Shown here in pieces: positions 11,136 through 22,310 of a stretch of DNA of 64,000 bases (its first letter is position 1; each line of letters starts with the position of its first letter). The translations under genes were made by a program, and so were the position numbers. A model generated the notes under the pieces. The model saw nothing but the letters and a program-made list of their open reading frames with translations, was not told where the DNA came from and ran no database searches. The DNA comes from Paraspadella gotoi (lineage: Eukaryota > Chaetognatha), in NCBI GenBank assembly GCA_051294375.1, contig CM119269.1, positions 7,160,778-7,224,777 of the forward strand, written 5' to 3'.

Positions 11136-11620
11136 TTGAGAAAAGGCGCCCTAGAGAAGATCCTTGAGTAATGGTATACAAAAAAGGGCGCCCTAGAAAA
11201 GGCGCACGAGAAATTGCGCTTGAAAAAATGGTGCCCGAGAAAAAGCGCACAAGAAATGGCGCTTGAGAAAAGGCTCACTAAAAAAACGCTCGAGAAATGG
11301 CAATTTAGAAAAGACACCCTAAAAAAAGGTTGAGAAATGGCAATTGAGAAAAGGAAGTTGAGACGGATCGGCCTTGACTTGCCTAAGAAAATGGACTAAG
11401 GAAAAGGCGGCTTCAAAGCGGCGCTCAAGAAAAAGCAACCTTGAAAAGGCGCTCGTGAAAAGGGGCCAAGAAAATAGCTGCCAGCGAAAACAAGAACTAT
11501 AGAAAGGGTGGGTAGGAAATGGCGAACGAAAAAGGCGCGTATGATAAGGCTCAGAAATGGTATATTTATGACTATGTAGATGAATAACAATATAGGGGCC
11601 AAGAAATGCATAATGTAACC
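11130..11620 (+). repeat. Degenerate short repeat (GAGAAAAGGCGC)n
   Basis: Variants of GAGAAAAGGCGCCC, GAGAAATGGCGC, AAGAAAAAGCGCAC and GAGAAATGGCAATT recur more than 20 times at 13-18-bp spacing. On the minus strand they read as repeats of Phe-Ser-x-Ala-Pro-Phe. Spacing is irregular and the frame is not kept, so this is a decayed satellite rather than a repeat protein. Confidence 0.6.
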
Positions 11621-12081
11621 TGTAAAGAGATACCTTAGAAATGGTGCATCAAAAAATCTCCATAATAAGTATGTAAAAGATCCTTTTTTAGAAAGGAAGG
11701 TATATTGCCTGAGATAAGAAAAGTATATTCTTAAGTACTACGAGGTTCAGTAGAAACGGCTGTAGGGCCAACATCAAAGGCGCGCACTCTAATCGAAATC
11801 AAAACGCACTCAAGATCAGGAGCAGCGCACCAAAGCATCACCACAGAAAGTCAGAACGGAATTACTCGGCAGACTAAAAGCGTTGGCGCAAAAAGCCGCA
11901 AATTGTCGCGACGCAATGATTCGTGTTCGAAGCGACGCAGCGACATCTAATGGCGAAGCAAAAACAGTAGCGCCACCGTCGTTGGCGGGATGTCTGGCCG
12001 AATTCCCGGACAAAAGGCTAATAATCCTTTGGGAGAAGAGAGAACTCTCTCTACTCTCTCGTGCATCTCTCTCTTTCTGCT

Positions 12082-12320
12082 NNNNNNNNNNNNNNNNNNN
12101 NNNNNNNNNNNNNNNNNNNNNNNNNNNNNNNNNNNNNNNNNNNNNNNNNNNNNNNNNNNNNNNNNNNNNNNNNNNNNNNNNNNNNNNNNNNNNNNNNNNN
12201 NNNNNNNNNNNNNNNNNNNNNNNNNNNNNNNNNNNNNNNNNNNNNNNNNNNNNNNNNNNNNNNNNNNNNNNNNNNNNNNNNNNNNNNNNNNNGAGAGAGA
12301 GAGAGAGAGAGAGAGAGAGC
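12082..12320. repeat. Gap between a CT tract and a GA tract
   Basis: The N run at 12082-12292 has CT-rich sequence (12047-12078) on its left and (GA)n on its right (12293-12320). The strand switch means the missing part contains a CT-to-GA inversion point, a sequence able to fold back. Confidence 0.7.
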
Positions 12321-12365
12321 GCTATGTATAAAAGTCATTGGCCAATTTCGATATCCGGTTTTTGC

Positions 12366-12412
12366 CCTTATTTAATAAAGTGAATGGATAATATTTTTAT
12401 TGGTTGCACTAA
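12366..12412 (+). repeat. RepA 3' end fragment
   Basis: TTATTTAATAAAGTGAATGG, then ATAATATTTTTATTGGTTG, match the last ~45 bp of RepA. The rest of the element is missing or lies in the gap upstream. Confidence 0.6.
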
Positions 12413-12419
12413 TTTGCAT

Positions 12420-13600
12420 GAGACGAAGAAAAGAGTATTTAAGTTTTAAAAAAATGTAATTTGCATTTTGAATATCAGTAGTAGTGTTTGTGCCACGAAT
12501 GTTTGTTTTCTTTTCGAAAGGCAAACAAAAACTTTCATGGAAAAAAACCGGTTTTATTCAGAACCAATTAGTTCAGTGGAATAATCCAAGGAGTCGCTGG
12601 ACCGGATGAGGAGAGAGAGAGAGGGGGGGGAAAGAGAGAAGAGAGTAGAGACAGATAGAGAGAAGGAGAGAGAAGGAGAGAGGGAGACAGAGAAAAAAGG
12701 AGAACGTGAGATAAATTTTTTTAAATATTTTTTTTTGATCGTGATTTATATTTACAATAAATGATGACTTAACATCCGTTTTCTTACATTTAATCTGACC
12801 ATCTCAATACATATAACAAAGTATAAATCAAAAATAAACTGAAACCCATCATAAAGTTCCTTCAGACATTAAATAAAATGTACACAGAAAATCATTTCTC
12901 AAAGTTGAATCGTTGGAATTCTCTGTTTTCTCTCTTCGCAATCACGCGAGTCAAGGCCGCGTCATTTTCAACAAACATCGGTTTTAGATTAAAAAAAAAT
13001 GTCAATTGAAATTTGCAAACAAACGAGAAAAGAGAAAACAAAGAAAACAATGAAAAACAAACGCGAAAGAAACAAAGAAAACAAGAAATGAAACGAGGAA
13101 TGAGATAAAACGGAGATGGAGAGAAAGAAGGAGGGCGGAGAGAATAAAATGAGGCGTGAGGGTTCTTAGTTTTTAAACGAGATGAGAAAATAAGAATATT
13201 AGGAAAAAAAAATATGAATTAGAAAGAAATTATAAAAAAAAAAGAAAATAATCGATAAAAGGTCAAACTCATATTCCAAATTTGGTCGTCTCACGCCCCC
13301 CTTGCCATTCGCTTCTCCGCTGTCAGAAAAGTCACCATAATCTGTCGTAAAAACGCAGCAGAAAGCTGCAGTTGAATCGAAAGGAGAGCAGCTGCAGCAC
13401 AGCCTGCTGTAGCAAATTCTCTTGCATCAACAACGTTTATGTGACTCAGCATTTTTTTTTTTATTTGTAGTCATATATGAGGAGGAATAATACAGAAGAC
13501 TGTCTTGTCTTCGTGGTTTTCATTGTCGTTATCGTCGTCGTCAACGTCGTTATCTTCGTGGTCATCGTCGTAATCGTCGTCATCGTCTTTGTCTTTAAAG
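12420..13600. other. No gene seen; AT-rich and purine-rich DNA
   Basis: A G/A-rich tract lies at 12608-12705, AT-rich sequence follows, and GTC/ATC triplets appear at 13520-13600 leading up to the next gap. No supported exon. Confidence 0.4.
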
Positions 13601-13960
13601 CTTAGGTTTGGTTCCATCCGTCGTACTCTTCTTTTTATTTGTTTGAAATGGTGAAAGAGNNNNNNNNNNNNNNNNNNNNNNNNNNNNNNNNNNNNNNNNN
13701 NNNNNNNNNNNNNNNNNNNNNNNNNNNNNNNNNNNNNNNNNNNNNNNNNNNNNNNNNNNNNNNNNNNNNNNNNNNNNNNNNNNNNNNNNNNNNNNNNNNN
13801 NNNNNNNNNNNNNNNNNNNNNNNNNNNNNNNNNNNNNNNNNNNNNNNNNNNNNNNNNNNNNNNNNNNNNNNAAAAAAGAAAAAAGAAAAAAAGAAAAAAA
13901 GGTCGAAAAGACTCGAAACATTCGATTCGGGTTATATAATTCGTCTCGATTCCATGCCAA

Positions 13961-14230
13961 GACAGATGGCGCCATGCAGAGTTTCCATGCCATGCCGACT
14001 CAATCTAGAGGCTCCATGTCAGGACAGATGGCGCNNNNNNNNNNNNNNNNNNNNNNNNNNNNNNNNNNNNNNNNNNNNNNNNNNNNNNNNNNNNNNNNNN
14101 NNNNNNNNNNNNNNNNNNNNNNNNNNNNNNNNNNNNNNNNNNNGATGGCGCCATGCAGAGTTTCCCTGCCATGCCGACTCAATATAGAGGTTCCACGTCA
14201 GGACAGATAGCGCCATGCAGAGTTTCCATG
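13961..14230 (+). repeat. 62-bp minisatellite flanking a gap
   Basis: GACAGATGGCGCCATGCAGA starts at 13961 and the unit restarts at 14023, a 62-bp period. On the right of the 109-N gap a unit is truncated (14144) and the next starts at 14202, again 62 bp. Units share GAGTTTCC(A/C)TGCCATGCC and GACTCAAT(C/A)TAGAGG. The first-to-last spacing is 241 bp, close to four units, so the gap size is about right. Confidence 0.85.
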
Positions 14231-14497
14231 AAAATTAAGGAGCAAAAAAGCAATAAACAACAGTAAAAAAACTTGAAATAAAGTTTTAAGAAAAAAAATG
14301 AATACCAAATGAAAGAAGGAAAAGCGTTGTTCTCTTGTTTCGCTTCGTTTGGTCTCACATTGCGTCACCGTCCGACTCGTCATTAACCGAAGCCAAACAA
14401 CTCGTCAAACATTTACGTCGTCGACATAAAAGAATAACGAGTTTCTATGGCAACGAAGCATCAAAAAAGACGTTATTTAAAGAGAAAGAGAGAGACG

Positions 14498-14504
14498 AAA
14501 AAGA

Positions 14505-14539
<35 letters not shown>

Positions 14540-14682
14540 TAGGTTCCGTCACCGAAATGATGATAATGTCTTAGATGGAAAAAGCGACACTCGCCCCTCT
14601 GGTGGCGGCCATGGAACGTGATAAGCGATGCCTCGGAGAGCGACAAAAAGTTCATTCGCTCGGGGCAACCAGGCAACCTCGT

Positions 14683-14727
<45 letters not shown>

Positions 14728-14760
14728 GTCTCCCTTTCTATCTCTCTTTTTTCTTTTCAT
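14498..14760. repeat. (GA)n and (CT)n microsatellites around a short unique segment
   Basis: GA occupies about 14498-14540 and CT about 14686-14755. The 145-bp unique segment between them has no supported frame. Confidence 0.8.
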
Positions 14761-15000
14761 AACGCGTTTGTGTGAGATAAAAGACAAAGAAAAAACGTGA
14801 GTTTTGCTGCGGAGGCGTTTAAAACTTTTTTTCCCACGTCCAGTTTTTTTAAATTTGTGGAAAATTCTTCGTTGTTAATAAACTAACTTAGTATATAAGT
14901 TACTAACTTAGTATATATGATACTTTTTTGTGTCAGTTTTACTTCTTATCTTTCTTATTTAACTTTTGTTACCTTCTGAGCGAAAAACCATTAATCATTC

Positions 15001-16080
15001 TTTCTCGTTCTCTCTTTCTTTGTCTCTCTCCCTCTCACTCTCCGTCTCTTTCTCTCTTTCTCTCTTTCTTNNNNNNNNNNNNNNNNNNNNNNNNNNNNNN
15101 NNNNNNNNNNNNNNNNNNNNNNNNNNNNNNNNNNNNNNNNNNNNNNNNNNNNNNNNNNNNNNNNNNNNNNNNNNNNNNNNNNNNNNNNNNNNNNNNNNNN
15201 NNNNNNNNNNNNNNNNNNNNNNNNNNNNNNNNNNNNNNNNNNNNNNNNNNNNNNNNNNNNNNNNNNNNNNNNNNNNNNNNNNNNNNNNNNNNNNNNNNNN
15301 NNNNNNNNNNNNNNNNNNNNNNNNNNNNNNNNNNNNNNNNNNNNNNNNNNNNNNNNNNNNNNNNNNNNNNNNNNNNNNNNNNNNNNNNNNNNNNNNNNNN
15401 NNNNNNNNNNNNNNNNNNNNNNNNNNNNNNNNNNNNNNNNNNNNNNNNNNNNNNNNNNNNNNNNNNNNNNNNNNNNNNNNNNNNNNNNNNNNNNNNNNNN
15501 NNNNNNNNNNNNNNNNNNNNNNNNNNNNNNNNNNNNNNNNNNNNNNNNNNNNNNNNNNNNNNNNNNNNNNNNNNNNNNNNNNNNNNNNNNNNNNNNNNNN
15601 NNNNNNNNNNNNNNNNNNNNNNNNNNNNNNNNNNNNNNNNNNNNNNNNNNNNNNNNNNNNNNNNAAGAAAAAAAAATAAGAAGAAGAACAATTTTTTTGG
15701 GAAGATGAAGAGTGGAAGGAGAAACACGGAGGAAGAGGGCGAGGAGAAGAAGAAGAAGGAAACCTAGATGGAAGAAGAAAAGAAAAAGAAAGGAGGAGGC
15801 GTAGAGGAAGAAGGAAGAGGAGAAGAAGAAAGAAAATGAGGAGGAAGCGAGAGGAGAAGAAAAAGAAGAAGGGAAAAAAAGGTAGGATGCGAGCAAGGGT
15901 ATGGAGAGAAGGAAGAAGTTGAAAGGCCTTGGGAAGGGAGAAAAGAAGACGAGTAAAGGATGCGACGAAATGAAAGAGGAAAGAAAAAGGAGTGAAAGAG
16001 TGAATAAGTAAAAAGGAGATGGGGTAGAGGAATATGAAATTAGAGCGAAAAGCTGAGGGGGGGGGTAGAAAATGAAGCAA
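15001..16080. repeat. CT tract, 594-bp gap and purine-rich tract
   Basis: The + strand is CT-rich up to the gap (15071-15664) and purine-rich (GAAGAAGG-type) after it to about 16080. Long frames through the gap on the minus strand are polypyrimidine translations (Phe/Ser/Leu) plus N. Confidence 0.7.
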
Positions 16081-16449
16081 TGAATATATGGGGCAGAGGA
16101 CATCTCTGGAAGAAATGGAGGTCGAAAGTGGAATGGAAAAAAAAGGCGAGGATCGGAGACAACGCCTCCTTCGGGGAGGAGGAAGGGCGTGGCCCTGCGG
16201 CGGGCGGGAACGGTCGCGCCTACGACGCCCGAAACCATAAATGGGAACAGAGAGAGTGGGAGGACTTTTTTTCTTTCGTCGAATGCGGGTGGAAATGCAA
16301 AGAGAAAAGTTTGTCGCTGTTGAATTGAATTTTGGGACAGATGGAAGTCGGGATGCGTTTGATGGCAGATTTGGTCTTTTTGTGACCAAAAGTGATTAAC
16401 GGGACGAGAAAGTCTTTTTCGTTTTTTTGGGTCTTTATCTAGTTTCTTT

Positions 16450-16660
16450 TTCTTTAACTCTTTTTCTCTCTGTCTCTCTCTCTGTCTGTCAGTATGTCTT
16501 TCTATCTTTCTCGCTCTCTCTCTCTCTCTCTCTCNNNNNNNNNNNNNNNNNNNNNNNNNNNCTCTCTCTCTCTCTCTCTCTCTCTCACTCTTTCTCTCTT
16601 TTTCTGACTTTCTGTCTGTCAGTCTCTTTCTCTATCTCTCTCTCGTCTATTTTCTTTAAA
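16450..16660. repeat. (CT)n microsatellite with 27-N gap
   Basis: CTCT/CTGT tracts lie on both sides of the gap at 16535-16561. Confidence 0.85.
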
Positions 16661-16684
16661 GGAATCTTTTTTCTCAAAATCAAC

Positions 16685-16898
16685 GACAACAACAACAACA
16701 ACAACGACGATTAAAATAAACAAACAACTCAATTTTTCAACTCATTTAATCGCTGAGTGAATTCGTCTCGGACGTCGACGCGTCTCCCTTTTAGCGGCGA
16801 ACGAGAAAAAAAAACTTAATCTACTTTGTAGTAAATTTGATAAATTAATTTCGATTGCCCGCCCGTTTCCATCAAAACTAATTGCCTTTGTCGTCGTT

Positions 16899-16930
<32 letters not shown>

Positions 16931-17100
16931 GATTATGACTAACGACCCGCGGGAATAGACGACCGTTTTTATGAATTTTATATATATATTTTTCTTTCTT
17001 TTTAATTACTTTCCCTTTTTTTTAAATTTTACCTAAAGTTTTTTTTTGGGGGGGTTTTATATATAATTTTATTTATTTTATTATTTCTACTTTCCTTTAA
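16685..17100. other. Short (AAC)n and (GTC)n runs in AT-rich DNA
   Basis: (AAC)n occurs at about 16684-16706 and (GTC)n at about 16888-16928. Nothing else is seen. Confidence 0.6.
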
Positions 17101-17504
17101 ACTTTTAAGTCACGGGTCAACCGGTTGTCTCATCCATAGATGTAGTCGGGCATTGCCTAGGTTCACCCCGCCTACAAGCATGACACCTTCAGTCGTGACC
17201 CGGTGACTCATTGAGTAAAGCCATCAGTTCATGACCACAAGGTACTGGGAAGCGTGAGGACGGCCGTAAGACGCCTTGGGGGCGTGGCAAACCCTCAAGC
17301 CTGGTTCCAAGCCCAGGGACCCGTTCCATGGCTGCTAGAGGGGGTTATAGAAGTCACCGACATTCATCTTCAGCCCACGAAGCGCCTTATCCACATACAT
17401 TTCGCTTATCGCAATGATCTTTATGATATAGCATAAAAATAAAGAAACAAGTAAGGAATGATTTATTCATAAAAATCAGCAATCATCAACACAGTGACGT
17501 TTTT

Positions 17505-17558
17505 AAAAAATGTATAATTATATTCGATTTAATAATCGAATATAATTATACATTTTTT
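17505..17558. repeat. Perfect 25-bp inverted repeat (hairpin)
   Basis: Arms 17505-17529 and 17534-17558 are exact reverse complements, separated by TAAT. The arms are AT-rich (AAAAAATGTATAATTATATT, then CGATT). The copy at about 20440-20495 is broken by indels. Confidence 0.9.
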
Positions 17559-17938
17559 ACTAAAAATCATAACTTGTAGAAAGTCAAGGTGCGATTATTT
17601 TTTTTTTTTAAAGAGGGAAGGAGTATTAGTTCTAAAGCAGTTTTTTTTTGTGATAGCGACTAGCGAGTGATCAACGCTGCGAAAAATAATTAATATAAAT
17701 ATTTGTCGCTTTGTTCCATTGAATTTCACTTTTCACGTCTTATTTGAATAATTGAATGAATGAATGAATGAATGAATGAATGAATGAATGAATGAATGAA
17801 TGGATGGATGGATGAATGAATGAATGAATGAATGAATGAATGAATGAATGAATGAATGAATGAATGAATGAATGAAGAATGAATGAATGAATGAATGAAT
17901 AAAGAAATAAATAAAGAAATTTTTAAATAAATAATTTT

Positions 17939-18030
<92 letters not shown>

Positions 18031-18729
18031 ATATATATATAAATAAATAAATAAATAAATTATCAAATTAATGAATGAAAGAATTTTTTTCTCAAATCTA
18101 TTTCTTCCTAAAAAAAAATCGTGAAAAAAAGGGAAAAAAATCGTGAAAAAAAAAGGAAAAAAATTCGTGAAAAAAAATAAAAAAAAATAATTAAAAAGTC
18201 GAAGGAAAAGCAAATTTCGATGATGACGAAAGATCACTTCCGGTCGCGATGGTAAAGGAGGAAAGGTAGCAAGGGGGCAAGGGAGTAGGGCGCAAGGTGG
18301 CACGGTGGAAAAGGATAAAAGGGGGCAAGAAGGCAAGATGGCAAGGAGGCAAGGGGTCCAGCGGGCAAGGTGTCATGGTAGCAAGGCGGCAAGGGGGTCA
18401 AGGGGCCGCGAGGCGTCAGGAATAAAGATAGAAAGAAATGAGGCAAACGAGTGGCACAACTGAAAAAGAAATTACGTTCTATTCACGTCGCCATTTTGTA
18501 ATTTTATCACGAAAAAAGGAAATGGGGAAAAGGCGAAGATTTTTCACTTTTATATATTTTTTTTCTTAACAAAATTTTTTCTAGGAAATCTTATGAATAT
18601 CCTTCGGCGCGAAGTTGGTTCTCCTAACATTTTCACCCATAAATTTTCTCACGGAAACTAAAAAAAAAACCAACTATTTTATCGAACAAAGTTCCTAAAT
18701 CTCTCGAGCAACGATGACCTCTTCGCGCC

Positions 18730-19091
18730 TCAAACAGCGCCACCTTTGGCGTTACCACTCCAGTGATCGTCGCCGTTAAAACGGCGCCCCCTTTTATTTC
18801 CGGCTTCTAATTCCGCCTGCAATATCCACCCCCTTCTACCCCCTCGAATTTCCGGCCCCTGTAATTCCGAGCCCGAGAATCTGGTGTCAACGTCGACCGG
18901 AGAATGCATCACGTCGATCGTAAAAAACGAACCAAAATTGCGGTCTCCCTTTTTTTTTTTTTCGTCTCGGTATCTTGAGCGAAAAGATTGGCGCTCGATG
19001 CCTGAAAAATCAAAATATGGCGCTTGACTGCGAGCTTCTTAGCAAAGGATGGCGCCTCGGTGCGCTTGCAACTTTCAACGATGGCTTCCAT
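18730..19091 (-). CDS. Tentative minus-strand coding segment
   Basis: Two overlapping minus frames of 60 codons each cover this stretch: 18909-19091 (begins MEAIVESCKRTEAPSFAKKL) and 18730-18912 (begins MMHSPVDVDTRF). A TTTTGATTTTTCAG inside the first could be a splice acceptor. Composition is normal and CpG is elevated, but I recognise no domain, no start or donor is secure, and the inverted copy at 21.85-22.31 kb is too indel-ridden to test conservation. Confidence 0.17.
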
Positions 19092-19656
19092 GGTCTCATA
19101 ATTATGAAATTTTAAAAAGATATTTGCTTTAAAAAACTAAGATTAAAGTCGTAAATAGTGTACAACCATATGTGGCGCTACANNNNNNNNNNNNNNNNNN
19201 NNNNNNNNNNNNNNNNNNNNNNNNNNNNNNNNNNNNNNNNNNNNNNNNNNNNNNNNNNNNNNNNNNNNNNNNNNNNNNNNNNNNNNNNNNNNNNNNNNNN
19301 NNNNNNNNNNNNNNNNNNNNNNNNNNNNNNNNNNNNNNNNNNNNNNNNNNNNNNNNNNNNNNNNNNNNNNNNNNNNNNNNNNNNNNNNNNNNNNNNNNNN
19401 NNNNNNNNNNNNNNNNNNNNNNNNNNNNNNNNNNNNNNNNNNNNNNNNNNNNNNNNNNNNNNNNNNNNNNNNNNNNNNNNNNNNNNNNNNNNNNNNNNNN
19501 NNNNNNNNNNNNNNNNNNNNNNNNNNNNNNNNNNNNNNNNNNNNNNNNNNNNNNNNNNNNNNNNNNNNNNNNNNNNNNNNNNNNNNNNNNNNNNNNNNNN
19601 NNNNNNNNNNNNNNNNNNNNNNNNNNNNNNNNNNNNNNNNNNNNNNNNNNNNNNNN

Positions 19657-20040
19657 ATTAACTGAATGGATAATTTTTATATTGGTTGTACCAATTACAC
19701 TCAAACAAATTTACTCTAGTAATTCTCTCTTTTAATTCACTCTTTTTTTTCACTCTTGACTTTCTTGGCAACTTTTCTTTTCCAATTTATTTCATGTGGG
19801 GCGTCAGGGCTGAGGGGGCGTTGGAGACAAGAGGGGCTGCGTGGGGTGGGGGCTGAAAGAGGAAAATGCGGGAGGGGCATTTCTCACTCGATCACTTTCC
19901 TTTTTTTTGCTCTTCGATTCTCGCCTGAGTCCAATTTTACTCATTTTCCTTTTCTTATCTTTTCCTTTTTTTCCCCCCGTTTTTTTAAAATTTTCTCCGG
20001 TTTTTTGCCCCCAAATTTTTTTTTAATATATTTTTAGTCG
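19657..20040 (+). repeat. Block Q: RepA tail plus pyrimidine-rich segment, clean copy
   Basis: This begins with the RepA 3' end (AATGGATAATTTTTATATTGG at about 19663) and continues with CACTCTTGACTTTCTTGGCA, then a GTGGGGCGTCAGGG stretch, ending TTTTTAGTCG. The same order occurs at 23311-23704. No gene. Confidence 0.7.
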
Positions 20041-20065
20041 AAAAAAAAAAGGAAGAGAGAGCATT

Positions 20066-21840
20066 CACCCCGCCTCAACAAGCATGACACCTTCAAGTCC
20101 GTGACCGTGAACTCATGGAGTAAAGCCATCAGTTCATGACATCAAGGTACTGGGAAGAAGCGTGAGGACGGCCCGTAAGACGAACACTTGGGCCGTGGCA
20201 AACCCTCACCAGCCTGCGTCTCCAAAGGCCCTAGGGACCGCTTTCATGGCCTGCTAGAGGGGGTTAATAGAAGTCACCGATCATTACCATCTTCAGCCCA
20301 CGAAGCGCCTCTCATCACTCAACATTCTTCTGCGTCTAACTCGCCAATCGATCCTTAATCCGATAATACTAAAAATACAAGAAACAGTAAAGGAATGATT
20401 TATTCATAAAAAAGTCACAATCATTCAACACTAGTGACGTTTTAAAAATGTTATAATATATTCGATTTAATAACGAATATAAATGATACATTTATTTACT
20501 AAAAATCAATAACTTGTAGAAAGTCTCAGGTGCGATTGATTTTTTTTTTTAAAAGAGGGAAGAGTATTAGTTCTAAAGCAAGTCTTTTTTTTTTGTGGAT
20601 AGCGACTATGCCGATTGATCAATTCGCTGCGACAAAATAATTAGATATAAATATTTTTGTCCCGCTTTGTTCCCCAGTTGAAATTTCACTTTTTTCAACG
20701 TCTTATTGTTTGAAGACTAATTGAATGATATGAATTGAATGAAATGAATGAAATGAACTGAATGGAGTGGAAGATGGAATAATGAATGAATGAATGAATG
20801 GAATGAATGAAAATGGAATGAATGGATGAATGAATGAATGGAATGAAAATGAAGAATGGATATGAATGAAGAATGAATGAATGAAGAAGAATGAATGAAT
20901 GAATGAACACTGAATACAACCAGAAACTACACAATTCAGAACGAAAATCTTCTTTAAATAAATAATTTTTTAAGAAATAAACTATAATAAATAAATATAA
21001 ATAAATATAAATAAATAATAAATAAATAAATAAATTTATAATTTAAATAAATTAAATATATATATAAATAAATAGAATCAATTTATCAAAATTAATGGAA
21101 ATGAAAGAAAAATTTCTTTTTACCTCAAATCTATCTCTTCCTAAGAAAAAAAATCGTGAAAAAAAGGGAAAAAAATGCCGTGAAAAAAAAAAGAAAATAA
21201 ATTCCGTGAAAAAAAAATAAAAAAAATAATTAAAAAAGCTCGAAAGGAAAAGCAAATTTCGACTGATGAAACGAATTAGATCACTCTCCGGTCGCGCATG
21301 GTAAAGGAGGAAAGGTAGCAAGGGGGCAAAGGGGAGTAAGGGCGGCAAGGTGGGCAATGGGGGACAAAGGCATAAAAAGGGGCAAAGAATGGCAAGATGG
21401 GGCAAGAGGCAGAGGGGTCCAGCGGCAAAGGTGTCATGGTAAAGCAAGGTCGGCAAAGGGGTCAAGGGGCCGCGAGGCGTCAGCGAATAAAGATAGAAAG
21501 AAATGAGGCAAACGAGTGGCACAACCTGAAAAAGAAATTACGTTCTATTTCACGTCGCATCTTTTTTAATTTTATTCACGAATAAAAAGGAAATGGGGAA
21601 AAGGCCAAGATTTTCAACTTTTATTTATATTATTTTTTTTCTTAACAAAATTTTTTTTCTAGGAAATCTTAACATGAATATCCCTTCGCGCGAAGTTGGT
21701 TTTCTCCCTCAAATCTTCACCCAATAATTTTTTCTACGGAAACTAAAAATAAAACCAACTATTTCTATTCGAACAAAGTTCCTATAAATCTCTCGAGCAA
21801 CGAACTGACCTCCTTCCGCGCCTCAAACAGCGGCCAACCT
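20066..21840 (+). repeat. Duplicated block P, indel-rich copy
   Basis: This follows 17160-18760 in order and orientation, including the hairpin, GAAT, AAAT and AAGGTGGCAAGG segments, but with an extra or missing base every 10-30 bp. The error type (indels, few substitutions) looks like unpolished long reads rather than evolutionary decay. Confidence 0.7.
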
Positions 21841-21846
21841 TTTGGC

Positions 21847-22310
21847 GTTACCTCATGTAGCCCGCACAGTATGGTATGTACACTATTTTTACTTTAATCC
21901 TAGTTTTTAAAGCAAATATCTGTTTTTAAAAAATTTCATAATTATAGGACCATGAAGCCAATCGTTGCAAGTTCACACCGAAAGCGCCCACGCTTTTCCT
22001 AAAGAAGCTCGCAGATCAAGCGCCATATTTGAACTTTTTCACGATTCGAGGCCACATCCCTGTTCGCTCAGAAACCGCAGACGAAAAAAAAAAAAGGGAG
22101 ACCAATTTTTTGTTCCGTTTTTTACGACACGACGTGAATCAATTCTCCCTCGAGCGACAACCGAGATTCCGGCCGGAATTACAGGGCGGAAATTCGAGGG
22201 GTAAGAAGGGGGTGGATATTGCACGCCGCCCGCACACCCTCACCAAACCCGGCGACAATTCAAAAGGGCGCGCCGCTTTTAAAACCGGCGAACGCCACCA
22301 ACGCCAGGCC
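21847..22310 (-). repeat. Inverted copy of 18740-19182
   Basis: Reading + from 21854, TGTAGC..., TGTACACTATTT, TTTAAAGCAAATATCT, TTTCATAATTAT and GGGGGTGGATATTGCA correspond to the reverse complement of the end of block P. It directly follows the forward copy of sequence up to about 18757, so the junction is a switch of strand. Confidence 0.7.

Larger units (their letters stand above)
17110..19182 (+). repeat. Duplicated block P, clean copy
   Basis: This block contains a 300-bp unique-looking head (17110-17420), a perfect AT hairpin at 17505-17558, (AATG)n at about 17752-17905, (AAAT)n at about 17925-18062, and a stretch of AAGG(T/C)GGCAAGG-type short repeats at 18250-18415. Positions 17160-18760 recur in the same orientation at 20070-21840, and 18740-19182 recur inverted at 21850-22310. 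The block ends at a 474-bp gap. Confidence 0.75.

Noticed and set aside
14991-16389. Open frames of 415-464 codons on the minus strand
   Set aside because: Over 190 codons are N, and the rest is a homopyrimidine translation (Phe/Ser/Leu) on one side and Arg/Glu on the other.
17735-18062. Possible satellite-based centromere or origin from long (AATG)n and (AAAT)n
   Set aside because: Two adjacent tetranucleotide microsatellites inside a duplicated block; nothing indicates centromere or origin function.
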